From Enchytraeus crypticus (taxonomy: Eukaryota; Annelida; Clitellata; Enchytraeida; Enchytraeidae), in NCBI GenBank assembly GCA_905160935.1, contig CAJHZI010000183.1, positions 253,001-317,000 of the forward strand: a stretch of 64,000 nt of DNA, in the 5' to 3' direction. How positions within the stretch are numbered: the stretch's first letter is position 1; every line of letters begins with the position of its first letter. The notes beneath the pieces were generated by a model. That model saw only the letters and a program-made list of their open reading frames with translations, was not told where the DNA came from and did no database searches. Made by a program: the position numbers and the translations under genes. This document shows, piece by piece, positions 59,101-64,000 of this stretch.

Positions 59101-60277
59101 ATATAAATGAAACATTGCTACGAGTACTGCTGAGATCTGCACTCGACCCGCTTGCTGAACAGCGATGCTCCTCAAGAGCTACAACAGATAGCGGAAATCG
59201 AACCATACACTTAGATGGAACTCTACCAATACCGCCAGAACTTGATAAACCAGAATTACATTGCATAGACCGTTCTTTGGACTCATCATAGACTGAGATA
59301 GAATTCTCATCTTCAGAATCTGTTGACATTTCAGAATCTGTTGTCAGATCTGAATAACTGACATCAAGTGGATCAACAGTGCGAGATTGTTTTCCAGAAT
59401 GAATAATTGATTCATCAGCATCAGAATCACAATTATCGGAGATTTCTGTGATTTCTGGTTCACAAACTGGAACTTTCTCCTTATAATTACATTTCATAGG
59501 CTGTGCAGATGTATCAGATGTATGATGATGTTTGTTCCACGAAGACGTTACACGAGTGGCTGATGCTTCTTTGTGCCAGGTGTTTATGCTGGAAGATACT
59601 GTCTTGAGACTGTATTCTAATAAATGACAATTGACAAACTGTAATTTTTTGCAATGCATCAATCTTTATTAAAAGCATAATTAACCAAATATAAAAACTT
59701 CGTTTAATCTAGGTCAGAGCAAAATTTACATCATAGGTACTACTAATATTATATTAGTAGTAAGTAAACGTGCAGATGTTTATTTCAAGATAAATGCGCT
59801 ACTTAGTGAGCATAAAAAGAACTAATCAGTGAGCATCAATATATAATTTTGACTTTGATGTCATTTGTGTGAATATTAGCAAAAGCAAGACAAACTACAG
59901 TCCTACTGTGCAAAATGTATTGGTTTATATATGCTCTTTTAGAAAAAATAATTTTACAAAAGAAAAATTAAAACAGTAAAGTTGATAAAAATGAATTCAG
60001 ATTAACTTTAAGGAAATTCAGATTTATATACCTTTCTTGAATTTCTGCGATGAAGGAAGATTTCCAGTCTCGGAAACAGAAGTACCAATTAAAGGTGATG
60101 CTGAAGATGCAGGCTGAGATGTAGGAGGGGTTTTAATAACGCTTGAGAATGAACTAATAAGTTCCTGTCTCAACTTGGGAGCATCTCTCGACGTTTCATA
60201 AAAGTTATTCGAAGCAGCACGACATATATCATCTTCAGAATCAGATGATAAAACTGTGACATCGTCTACAGACATTT
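32582..60277 (-). CDS. SETX: Senataxin/SEN1-type SF1B RNA-DNA helicase (22 exons, N-terminus not in window)
   Basis: Transcript-order exons: 60032-60277, 55864-59616, 52026-54488, 50710-50844, 49924-50072, 48069-48174, 46152-46370, 44650-44759, 43955-44113, 42633-42788, 41778-41883, 40908-41006, 40158-40246, 39955-40032, 38969-39124, 37928-38035, 36911-37089, 36536-36622, 35518-35709, 34221-34325, 33756-33843, 32582-32713. Phases agree at every junction, giving about 2,971 residues. About 2,180 are disordered, then the SEN1 pre-helicase region (SYEDYVNIVFPLLMLETWD). All helicase motifs are intact: GPPGTGKS, LAPSNAGIDEL, VDEACQ, GDPEQLPPT, QYRMHPEIC, TVDGFQGRE and LNVSLTRAKY. The family resolves R-loops and promotes transcription termination in the nucleus. 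The first exon starts in mid-codon, and the conserved senataxin N-terminal domain is absent here. Some boundaries (48069, 40246, 34221) were chosen by phase and family fit. Confidence 0.93.
33756..33843 (-). CDS. SETX: SETX exon: motif VI
   Basis: Phase 2 to 0. FLEDRRRLNVSLTRAKYAMY, VVGSMDTLK: arginine-finger motif VI. Acceptor AATTAATAG/ATTTC, donor AAAG/GTATGG. Confidence 0.93.
34221..34325 (-). CDS. SETX: SETX exon: motif V
   Basis: Phase 2 to 2. NVEVGTVDGFQGREKDVIIF and SCVRANKSNNIG. The phase-preserving donor is ATTGG/GTTGGT, which gives the family-typical NIGFLEDRRRLN join. Confidence 0.9.
35518..35709 (-). CDS. SETX: SETX exon: motif Va region
   Basis: Phase 2 to 2. NNREEAVFVAELCRHI and IGVITPYQGQKNEIVDLLQK. 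The donor is GAGGT/GTAATT: an alternative GAG/GTGTAA two bases earlier would break the frame of the next exon. Confidence 0.9.
36536..36622 (-). CDS. SETX: SETX exon between motifs IV and V
   Basis: Phase 2 to 2, 87 bp. EKRKLFPFRAYAVIDLRYTE. Acceptor TATTGTAG/AGCC, donor CAGG/GTATGA. Confidence 0.87.
36911..37089 (-). CDS. SETX: SETX exon: motif IV
   Basis: Phase 0 to 2. MNYGQSLFERFYTHF, then MLKTQYRMHPEICRFSNVHV. The acceptor AG follows a long GATT array by 1-4 bp. Donor ATCC/GTATGT. Confidence 0.94.
37093..37230 (-). repeat. GATT/GGTT tetranucleotide array at a SETX acceptor
   Basis: In the transcript sense, GATT units (grading upstream into GGTT) run to within 1-4 bp of the AG at 37090-37091. 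Related arrays precede the acceptors at 38036 (38046-38085), 39125 (39128-39180), 40247 (40275-40360) and 32714 (32742-32770). Confidence 0.9.
37928..38035 (-). CDS. SETX: SETX exon: motif II end and motif III
   Basis: Phase 0 to 0. ACQCTEIETLIPLQYGASKL and VLVGDPEQLPPTIISK. The DEACQCTE form is the same as in fungal Sen1. Acceptor GACTAG/GCATG. Confidence 0.94.
38969..39124 (-). CDS. SETX: SETX exon: up to motif II
   Basis: Phase 0 to 0. ADIICSTLNGSGSSQLTSAF and SCVVVDE. The intron splits the DEAG/DEAC box after Glu. The acceptor lies directly at the end of a GATT array. Confidence 0.93.
39242..39531 (+). repeat. Dispersed element family C, near-complete copy
   Basis: CCCCATGTTGTGTCCGGGTT, GACTGCACGTGTCGTAGAAG, AGAAAGGGCATTCGGTTGGT, CTTAAACTGGGATTCAAGG and a GATGATGATG tail. 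It lies in a senataxin intron, antisense to the gene. Confidence 0.78.
39800..39882 (-). repeat. tRNA-like SINE head (senataxin intron)
   Basis: The minus strand reads CCCCGTGGCTCATTGGTTTAG, close to a canonical box A, with a degraded TTTTAATCCC box B. Confidence 0.45.
39955..40032 (-). CDS. SETX: SETX exon: coiled stalk, second part
   Basis: Phase 0 to 0, 78 bp. VGALESDLAKLKRRKAAYTG continues the coiled segment. Acceptor TATTTCAG/GTTGG, donor AAT/GTAAGT. Confidence 0.85.
40158..40246 (-). CDS. SETX: SETX exon: coiled stalk, first part
   Basis: Phase 1 to 0. MNMLEEKIKTIENQLKVCNR has heptad character, consistent with the stalk insertion (domain 1B/prong region) of SEN1-like helicases. Acceptor GCAGACAG/GTCC selected by phase. 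Confidence 0.8.
40675..40750 (+). repeat. TTA-tailed element, family E
   Basis: GACGTCCCTGACATCGTCCC, TGGATGAGGATTCAGACGTT and (TTA)n, in a senataxin intron and antisense to the gene. Confidence 0.72.
40908..41006 (-). CDS. SETX: SETX exon: between motifs Ia and II
   Basis: Phase 1 to 1. QFRINFIRIGGGTHADLNSY corresponds to the conserved hLVRLG stretch. The acceptor TATTTAG/CTCAG was preferred over a later TCAG because only it keeps phase. Confidence 0.87.
41778..41883 (-). CDS. SETX: SETX exon: motif Ia
   Basis: Phase 0 to 1. QKILLLAPSNAGIDELCRRL. The acceptor follows a tandem repeat array by about 20 bp. Donor GAC/GTTAGT. Confidence 0.93.
41905..42070 (-). repeat. 26- to 30-bp minisatellite beside a SETX acceptor
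   Basis: About five to six units of GAACTGCACTTCTAAGTCTG plus ATAAGA-type sequence (plus-strand reading), 20 bp from the acceptor of the motif Ia exon. One unit is inverted (CTAGAAGTGTACTTC). Confidence 0.88.
42633..42788 (-). CDS. SETX: SETX exon: motif Q and Walker A
   Basis: Phase 0 to 0. GRYNASQLRAIQ (Q motif) and KVCLLMGPPGTGKSHTVIGL (motif I, ATP binding). The donor is the weak CAA/GTTGGT, as in the motif V exon. Confidence 0.95.
43345..43470 (-). repeat. SINE family B, minus copy
   Basis: The minus strand shows ATTTTGGAATTTGCACTATT, GACCTTCTTGCTCGTCGACT, a TGATATTGTCATGGATGATA core and GTAGCACTCTAATTGCTG. Same orientation as the senataxin gene. Confidence 0.72.
43955..44113 (-). CDS. 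SETX: SETX exon: region before motif Q
   Basis: Phase 0 to 0. LMSAYRHMSAFTSLHGSPLR, GDILRPSNAQVFF: the conserved ...RQ.AL..L..SPL...IL segment that precedes the helicase core. Confidence 0.88.
44175..44405 (+). mobile_element. LINE C-terminal fragment (senataxin intron)
   Basis: RQLINIIGNRKNWMSHVQRG, NDLLKEVTEGRVKGK, then RGRPRLG in a shifted frame. It is the same element as at 28.7 kb and antisense to the gene. Confidence 0.72.
44528..44622 (+). repeat. SINE family A fragment
   Basis: A degraded copy in a senataxin intron: GGATCAGAGTGAGCTTCAAATCC, then GTCAATTCAAAGCTTTCAAG and GGAAACTGACTTCAAACTTTA. Confidence 0.5.
44650..44759 (-). CDS. SETX: SETX exon: beta-barrel region of the pre-helicase part
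   Basis: Phase 1 to 0. VEELRKRENVRKSVINYEIQ, then IGYRQQKIKNDLFIAVE. Acceptor GATTGTCAG/TTGAGG, donor GAG/GTAAGT. Confidence 0.85.
45180..45300 (+). repeat. TTA-tailed element, family E, longer copy
   Basis: It carries a 5' body (TTGGGGTGAATCGATTTGTAG) before GACGTCCCTGACAACATCC, ATGAGGAAATGGACGTTAAA and a TTA tail, in a senataxin intron. Confidence 0.72.
45408..45462 (-). repeat. Dispersed element family C, 3' end only
   Basis: The minus strand shows GTCCCGACCCTAGTTAAACT, GGGATTTAAGGGAAGATG and a GATGATGATG tail. Confidence 0.6.
46152..46370 (-). CDS. SETX: SETX exon: EGDLV region
   Basis: Phase 1 to 1. PLKEGDLVVMHIK is the conserved senataxin GDLV strand, and VFGFVRNVTFPNGST follows. Acceptor GTTAACAG/CTATAC, donor ATTG/GTAAAC. 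Confidence 0.88.
46495..46575 (-). repeat. SINE family B fragment
   Basis: The minus strand carries ATCTTTGGACTGGTTTTCTG, GATTATGCAGTATCTTTGAA and CTCACTGTTGTTTGCTTG, a degraded internal part of family B. Confidence 0.5.
46990..47600 (+). mobile_element. Non-LTR retrotransposon 3' fragment
   Basis: A frame reads HPTRIKLTNYLYNQSNRAFF, NSFVNSCRATWNDRPSEIRT, CSTKSVFNKMYKQHL. This is the FFNSxxxxWNxLPxEI...SxxxFK-type C-terminus of jockey/CR1-group reverse transcriptases. The rest to about 47600 looks like its 3' UTR. It is antisense to the senataxin gene. Confidence 0.65.
47694..47905 (+). repeat. Dispersed element family D (senataxin intron)
   Basis: CCCGTGTTGTGTCAGAGAGG, AAGAATAGAGCAACCGTTAA, GCGTAAGAGATGACTAAGTA, GTGATTAACTTGTTGATCTA. 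It is antisense to the gene. Confidence 0.65.
47912..48110 (-). repeat. ~60-bp degenerate tandem repeat overlapping a SETX exon end
   Basis: About 3.3 units (plus strand: GTGTCCTCTACAATATGA...GACACGTACATTGACAGTA). The last unit covers the 3' end and donor of exon 48069-48174, so the intronic units look like amplified exon-edge sequence. Confidence 0.75.
48069..48174 (-). CDS. SETX: SETX exon: pre-helicase beta region
   Basis: Phase 0 to 1. LYKSWAENYQKKTYTMIVHS continues TWDA. The 3' boundary is taken at CAAT/GTACGT because this keeps phase with the next exon. A degenerate tandem repeat overlaps the exon end, so the boundary is less certain. Confidence 0.75.
48548..48690 (-). repeat. TTA-tailed element, family E, minus copy
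   Basis: Minus-strand copy with a GGGGTGAATTGATTTGTAGT body, a GACGTCCTGACATCAT core and a degraded tail beside a TTATTATT tract. Confidence 0.65.
48818..49090 (-). repeat. Dispersed element family C, minus copy with duplicated head
   Basis: Minus-strand copy. The head CCCCGTGTTGTGTCCGGG occurs twice in tandem at 49045-49087. It directly abuts a degraded foldback MITE copy. Confidence 0.75.
49093..49753. mobile_element. Degraded relative of the foldback MITE (senataxin intron)
   Basis: The right arm (about 49550-49753) matches the 31.5 kb element: TTGACCCCACTAATATTCGC, TCGTAGAATTGGCTGCTGGT and the end GTTATAAAAGACACAG before TA. The left arm keeps GTGGGGTAAATAAGAAATTT but lacks its outer ~170 bp, where a family C element abuts. 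Confidence 0.7.
49924..50072 (-). CDS. SETX: SETX exon: SYEDYVNIVFPLL region
   Basis: Phase 1 to 0. DTYDSYEDYVNIVFPLLMLE, then TWDA: the highly conserved SEN1 signature before the helicase. Acceptor TTTAAG/CAATG, donor GCA/GTAAGT. Confidence 0.9.
50096..50153. repeat. TA dinucleotide microsatellite
   Basis: (TA)n of about 58 bp in a SETX intron, 24 bp upstream (in the transcript) of the acceptor of exon 49924-50072. Confidence 0.95.
50666..50740 (-). repeat. 45-bp tandem duplication of a SETX exon end and donor
   Basis: GATATTCTTTGAGCCAGCTG plus ATGTT occurs at 50668 and 50713, 45 bp apart. The copy downstream in the transcript re-encodes NISWLKEYH in the same frame and is followed by a GT at the same phase. 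Confidence 0.85.
50710..50844 (-). CDS. SETX: SETX exon: start of conserved pre-helicase region
   Basis: Phase 1 to 1. DNDLLNIVLSWNISWLKEYH matches the ILSW element that opens the SEN1/senataxin conserved region. Donor CACG/GTATGT. A second, tandemly duplicated donor region lies 45 bp downstream in the same frame. Confidence 0.83.
52026..54488 (-). CDS. SETX: SETX giant exon 2 (charged Lys/Glu/Arg/Ser-rich region)
   Basis: A 2,463-bp exon, phase 1 to 1, 821 codons. Its centre is an RS/KE-rich stretch (RERRKEAETSKEHVSKR, SRKSLEERKDERKSHEG), likely disordered or partly helical, and possibly an RNA- or protein-binding region by composition. Acceptor TTGTACAG/AGGGC, donor ATAG/GTAAAG. Confidence 0.88.
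54880..54965 (+). repeat. tRNA-like SINE head
   Basis: A box A-like AACAGCTAAAGTGTTCGCC and a box B-like GATTCAAACCCCGGC lie at tRNA spacing inside a senataxin intron. No CCA or clean cloverleaf is visible, so it is more likely a SINE head than a tRNA gene. Confidence 0.5.
55205..55385 (+). repeat. Dispersed element family D, 3' part
   Basis: GGGATTAATTTACTAATCTA, GGGGTGCTCTTCATGGAGC, GTACCTTGAACCAGCCATTT and CAGAAGAGAAAGAG match the 3' half of the 23.8 kb copy. Confidence 0.65.
55864..59616 (-). CDS. SETX: SETX giant exon 1 (disordered acidic/Ser-rich region)
   Basis: A 3,753-bp exon, phase 1 to 1, about 1,250 codons with no stop. It is Ser/Thr-rich at first, then acidic, then Lys-rich (KRNKAKKPKRGE). 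It includes SIM-like EDEVQILSDEDLF and DCIIMDDDDDEIF. One island looks ordered: ISYNIAPEQYRLRDCFIELR to GTRFIGCGRYKIIEDKLPFF. Acceptor TTATTAG/AATAC was chosen by phase. No similarity to the variable middle region of vertebrate senataxins is evident; assignment rests on position, phase and the open frame. Confidence 0.88.
60032..60277 (-). CDS. SETX: SETX exon: acidic segment with a SUMO-interaction-like motif
   Basis: Phase 1 to 1, 246 bp. Acceptor ATGCTGTAG/AAATG, donor AAAG/GTATAT. It encodes DVTVLSSDSEDDI, a textbook SIM pattern (hydrophobic core plus acidic Ser stretch), then Ser/Pro-rich sequence. A Met near the exon start means it could also be the first coding exon, but the acceptor and phase fit an internal exon better. 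Confidence 0.72.
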
Positions 60278-61389
60278 CTACAGCATAAATATAAATGAAT
60301 GAAGCTCAAATTTATCTAAGGCCTTAGATAATAACAAATAAATAAATTAAAATTAAAATTTACTAAGTAATAGGAAGTCTTTTATTATTATTTGTCAACT
60401 TTTAGAAGAGGAAGAGATTTCAATTAAACACTTTCAATTTAATAGTACACAATTAGCATATTTAAAAAGCTTCAAACATCTGAATGATTTCCACTACGGC
60501 TGATGAAAGTGAGATATGGAAGTAAGAATAATTAAAAATAAAAGTAATTGAATAAAATTACGTCAAATAAGGATAGTTAAGAATAATAATTTTAAGTTAA
60601 CAGTATCTTTATTCCTTATCAATGATATCAAATTCTGCATTATATTTTCTCATAAATTTATTTATTTTATTTTCAGTTAATCAACAGGCTCCAATAATTT
60701 TGAACTGTTCAACACTAGAGATATAGCAAAGTAATACTCAGGTCATGAATAGATTGGTACAACAGCAGAGTTATGTCTCAGTTAATGTCTGGTACACTTA
60801 TAATACATGTATTAATTATAATTAACGGTATATTTAAGTAAGATTTTTAAATATCTGAGCTAGCTACTCATAAACTTATGTGGAAATGTTCAAAATTTAT
60901 TCGAGTCAGTAAATATTTTATCCAGGAAAATAGTTTGAAGCAAAAATAATAATTTCAAATGATAAAATAACAGCAAAAGTGAAATTGTAAATGATTACAA
61001 ATTACAACAGCAATTTGTAATTTACAGTACATTCAATTACAATTTCAGAACCACAATTTGTGCATAACATCATTGTAAAAGAATAACAACAACAATTAGA
61101 GTGCTACAGTCATCAATGACAACATCGAGCACTACTGAGACAAAATCAAGCCAGCGAGCATAAAGAAGGTCAACAAACGGTGCAAATTCCAAAATCCAGA
61201 TAATCATTCCAAAGTAAGGGGAGTTAACTTAAACTAGCACAATATACACAGTTCAGTGAAAAAAGATAGTACACAAATACATTTACCAAAAAGCAATCTG
61301 TAAACAGCGTTTTAAATGAAATTTCTACATATTTCTATTTAGACCTAGATTACTCACACACATCTCTACACAGTAAAATAACTATTTAA
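60278..61389. other. Presumed SETX intron or 5' flank
   Basis: AT-rich sequence with one SINE B copy. I see no exon resembling the senataxin N-terminal domain here. Confidence 0.5.
61083..61215 (-). repeat. SINE family B, minus copy
   Basis: The minus strand shows GGATTTTGGAATTTGCACCG, TTTATGCTCGCTGGCTTGAT, CTCAGTAGTGCTCGATGTTG and GACTGTAGCACTCTAATTGT, ending in a TTGTTGTTATT tail. Confidence 0.75.
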
Positions 61390-62225
61390 TTTCTAACAAA
61401 AAATTACTCATAGGACAATACTGAAAAATGTTCTTAAATTTATCGTACAAATTTATACATTTATTTATAGTATCTGCTTCTACCACTTCATCTGGAAGCA
61501 CATTCCAGCTATTAATTCCACATTCCGCATTCCACAGTTCTGATTTAAAAAGTTTTTACGTATATCAAATCTACTTCTAGGTTTAACAAGTTTAAACTCT
61601 TTACCTCTAGTTCTGCAGCTACAATTTAAATTAAACCAAGTGCTACAATCAATCTTACTAAATCCCTTTATAATCTTTAATACTTCAATAGGACCTCCCC
61701 TAACTCTTTCCTCTTTTAGAATTATTAATCCTGGCTATTTCAGACGGTTTCCATAACTATAATTTTTGCACTTCTGAATCAATCTTGTCGCTCTAGCCTA
61801 CAGGAACCTTTGTTTAATTTATTAATATCCGTTTTTAGGTGTGTCTAATATACGCCAGCTTAGACCTAACCAAGGCTTTATATAATTTTACCACTATATC
61901 TTTTCTTTTGCTGGTCATAGTTCTCTTAATCAAGCCTACTGTAATGAATTATCTACTAATAGGCCTACACCAAGATTATTTTCAATATTGGTCGACTTTA
62001 GTATTGTGTGGTTTCGAACATAATTAGTATTTAAACTATTTTTACCCAAATGCATAACCTTACATTGGTCGACTTTAGTATTGTGTGGTTTCGAACATAA
62101 TTAGTATTTAAACTATTTTTACCCAAATGCATAACCTTACATTTATCAATATTGAATCTCATATGCCCAACTTCTTGTTTAAAAATATTAAACGTCATAA
62201 ATGTCATGAATAAATTGAAGCACAC
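61390..62225 (-). mobile_element. CR1-like non-LTR retrotransposon, C-terminal and 3' part
   Basis: Minus-strand frames show MRFNIDKCKVMHLGKNSLN (reverse transcriptase block after the catalytic site), then further along RVRGGPIEVLKIIKGFSKID, TRGKEFKLVKPRSRFDIRKK and SELWNAECGINSWNVLPDEV, the classical CR1/L2-group C-terminus. Stops and frameshifts break it, and 79 bp at 61988-62145 are duplicated in tandem. It is a dead copy. Confidence 0.8.
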
Positions 62226-62799
62226 ACAGTGTCTCAGTCTCTAGAGAACTGAAGCGAATTCTGTTAATAGGTACGCAAATCATCTTAAATTTTAGATTTC
62301 TTAATATTTAATGAAATTATGTTTTAGCAAAATTTAGCATTAATAAGTATTCATCTCATTCAGATATTCTGACCTATCACACCTTAAAATTATATCAATA
62401 GGCAAAAATGCTATATAGTGTCGCTCTGGTAATGACATATGATAGAAAAGGTTAGTAAAGAAACTTAGATACTAGACAATCGTTCCAGAGGTTTTTCCAG
62501 ACAATCGTTCATAAGAAGTGCTTATTATTACAGATTCAGTTTCTAAAACTTTCAATGTTTTGTTTTCCTTTTCAACAAGTAAAGAACCTGCAACTTCCAG
62601 CAAGGGATACCAAGGCCTTGGCTACTTAAGTTTACTTTCACAACAACAGCAACAATAGCTATTATTATTAGACTGCTACAGCAGTCAATGACAACATCGA
62701 GTATCATCAGTGTTGTGCACATTACTGGTAAAATGTATCTAAATATATAGTTACTGGATACTTAAATAAAAAAGTACATAGTTACTCAATTTAGTAACT

Positions 62800-62880
62800 T
62801 TTAAATTAGTATTTAAACTATTTTTACCCAAATGCATAACCTTACATTTATCAATATTGAATCTCATATCCCCAACTTCT
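62800..62880 (-). mobile_element. Small CR1-like RT fragment
   Basis: The minus strand again encodes MRFNIDKCKVMHLGKNSLN, nearly identical to the segment at about 62110-62160. It is a second copy of the same short RT piece without the rest of the element. Confidence 0.65.
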
Positions 62881-62959
62881 ATTACCCTTCTATTATTGTA
62901 TGACGTGATCTGGCAAAGTTTTAAATCAGGACCTATCTTTTCCATCTCTGTTTTCCTTC

Positions 62960-63152
62960 CAATGTCCATAAGCAGCGACCTGCGCCTAAACCACCTTTTC
63001 TTTAACTCCCTTTACTTTGGACTGAATTTCTGCATTTTAGAATTTGCACCGTTTTTGGACCTTCCTTTTTTGCTCGCCGGCTTGATTTTGACTCAATTGT
63101 GCTCGATGTTGCCATTGACGACTGTAGCACTCTAATTACTATTATTATTATT
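62960..63152 (+). repeat. SINE family B, plus copy
   Basis: TTACTTTGGACTGAATTTCT, AGAATTTGCACCGTTTTTGG, TTTGCTCGCCGGCTTGATTT, CTCGATGTTGCCATTGACGA, GTAGCACTCTAATTACTATT and a TTATTATT tail. Confidence 0.75.
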
Positions 63153-63224
63153 TAATATTAATAATAAAAAATTAAAGAAAATAATATAAAATAATACTGA
63201 TACTATTTTTTTAAATTAATAAAA

Positions 63225-63345
63225 ATAATAATAATAACAATTTGTGTACAACAATCATACCTGACAGCATCGAGCACTACTGAGGTAAATCCAAGCAGGT
63301 GAGCAAAAAGAAGGTTCAAAACGGTGTAAATTGTGCAAATGAACA
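63225..63345 (-). repeat. SINE family B, minus copy
   Basis: Degraded minus-strand copy: CACCGTTTTGAACCTTCTTT, TTGCTCACCTGCTTGGATTT, ACCTCAGTAGTGCTCGATG. It lies between the plus-strand copy and the reverse transcriptase fragment. Confidence 0.6.
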
Positions 63346-63360
63346 AGTAAGACATTTGAA

Positions 63361-64000
63361 AGCATTATTAAGGATAAAATAATTAGATTCTTGGAAGAAT
63401 ATAACTTAATTGGAAAGTATTAATTAATTAATTAATTATTAATTAGTCAGCTTGGTTTTATTAGTGGGCGTTCTTGTTTAACTAATTTGGTATATTTTTT
63501 TAGAATATATTACAAAGGAAGTAGATAATGAAAATAGCATTGATATCTTATATCTAGGCTTTGCTAAAGCGTGTGATAAAGTTCCACATAAAAGATTATT
63601 TAGTAAGTTGGAAGCACATGGAATAACGGGCACACTTTTAAAGTGGATAGATAATTGGTTAAGTAATAGAAAACAAAGGGTGTGTGTCGAGGACGAGTTC
63701 TCGGAGTGGGCAGTAGTGAAGGGTGGTGGGCCTCAGGGCTCTGTTTTGGAACCTCTATTATTTTTGGTTTACATCAATGACATTGACATAGATATTGTAT
63801 CTAAATTTAGTAAATTCGCATATGATTCTAAAGTAGCAAAGATAGTAAACAACATTGAAGATGCTGAGATTTTAAAGTATGATATAAAAATATTACAGAA
63901 CTCGTCTAGGGATTGGCTAATGGAGTTCAATGCTGAGAAATGTAGAGTTATGCATATAGGGAATAATACTTTAGAAATTGAGTATACATTGAACAATATT
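63361..64000 (+). mobile_element. CR1-like non-LTR reverse transcriptase fragment (runs off the window)
   Basis: Blocks in order: IIRFLEEYNLIGK, QLGFISGRSCLTNL, a frameshift, DILYLGFAKACDKVPHKRL, WIDNWLSNRKQRV, GGPQGSVLEPLLFLVYIND, KFAYDSK and FNAEKCRVMHIGNNT. These match the palm and fingers of animal CR1/L2-type RTs. The FADD catalytic box is FAYD, FDKVPH is preceded by AKAC where FSKAF is usual, and a stop or frameshift lies near 63510, so the copy is inactive. Confidence 0.85.

Noticed and set aside
1..64000. CRISPR arrays, operons, prophage or other prokaryotic systems
   Set aside because: The direct repeats are contiguous minisatellites without spacers, genes are intron-split and widely spaced, and no prokaryotic gene organisation is present.

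Overview
This is a 64 kb piece of an AT-rich, intron-rich animal nuclear genome. The evidence is GT/AG-spliced genes with metazoan domain combinations (a discoidin-domain receptor kinase and a senataxin-type helicase), long repeat-filled introns, tRNA- and 5S-derived SINEs, and decayed non-LTR retrotransposons. There is no bacterial-style gene packing. An invertebrate is likely, but the phylum cannot be fixed from this sequence alone.

Layout, left to right. (1) About 1-10.8 kb, plus strand: the 3' nine coding exons of a discoidin domain receptor (DDR) gene, from the DS-like ectodomain through the membrane segment and kinase domain to the stop codon. The signal peptide and discoidin domain must lie to the left of the window. 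The kinase domain has Arg in place of the beta3 Lys and Ser in place of the catalytic-loop Asn, so it looks like a pseudokinase. (2) 14.36-17.66 kb, minus strand: a four-exon gene for a 313-residue two-lobed GNAT acetyltransferase of the YitH/HolE type. (3) 24.89-27.11 kb, plus strand: a complete two-exon COX17 copper chaperone gene of 60 residues. (4) 32.58-60.28 kb, minus strand: 22 exons of a senataxin/SEN1-type gene, covering about 2,971 residues to the stop codon. They hold two giant exons for a disordered acidic and charged region, then a complete SF1B helicase domain spread over many small exons. Every splice junction I propose keeps phase. The N-terminus is beyond the right edge or was not recognised. 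(5) 61.4-64 kb: decayed CR1-like non-LTR retrotransposon pieces on both strands.

The intergenic space and introns are filled with short interspersed elements: a tRNA-headed family (A), a second family ending in GTAGCACTCTAATT (B), two families sharing a CCCGTGTTGTGT head (C, D), a TTA-tailed family whose 3' end resembles that of family A (E), a 5S-rRNA-derived SINE, recurring LINE C-terminal fragments and an 830-bp near-palindromic TA-flanked MITE. Microsatellites are frequent.

The genes do not form a functional cluster. The more unusual features are the probable DDR pseudokinase, the repeated placement of tandem repeats at splice sites of both long genes (including oriented GATT arrays before six acceptors), the run of symmetric phase-1 exons in the senataxin gene, and the 5S-derived SINE. 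I found no CRISPR, prophage or operon-like system. Exon boundaries are inferred from splice consensus, phase continuity and family similarity recalled from knowledge; no alignment or transcript data were available.
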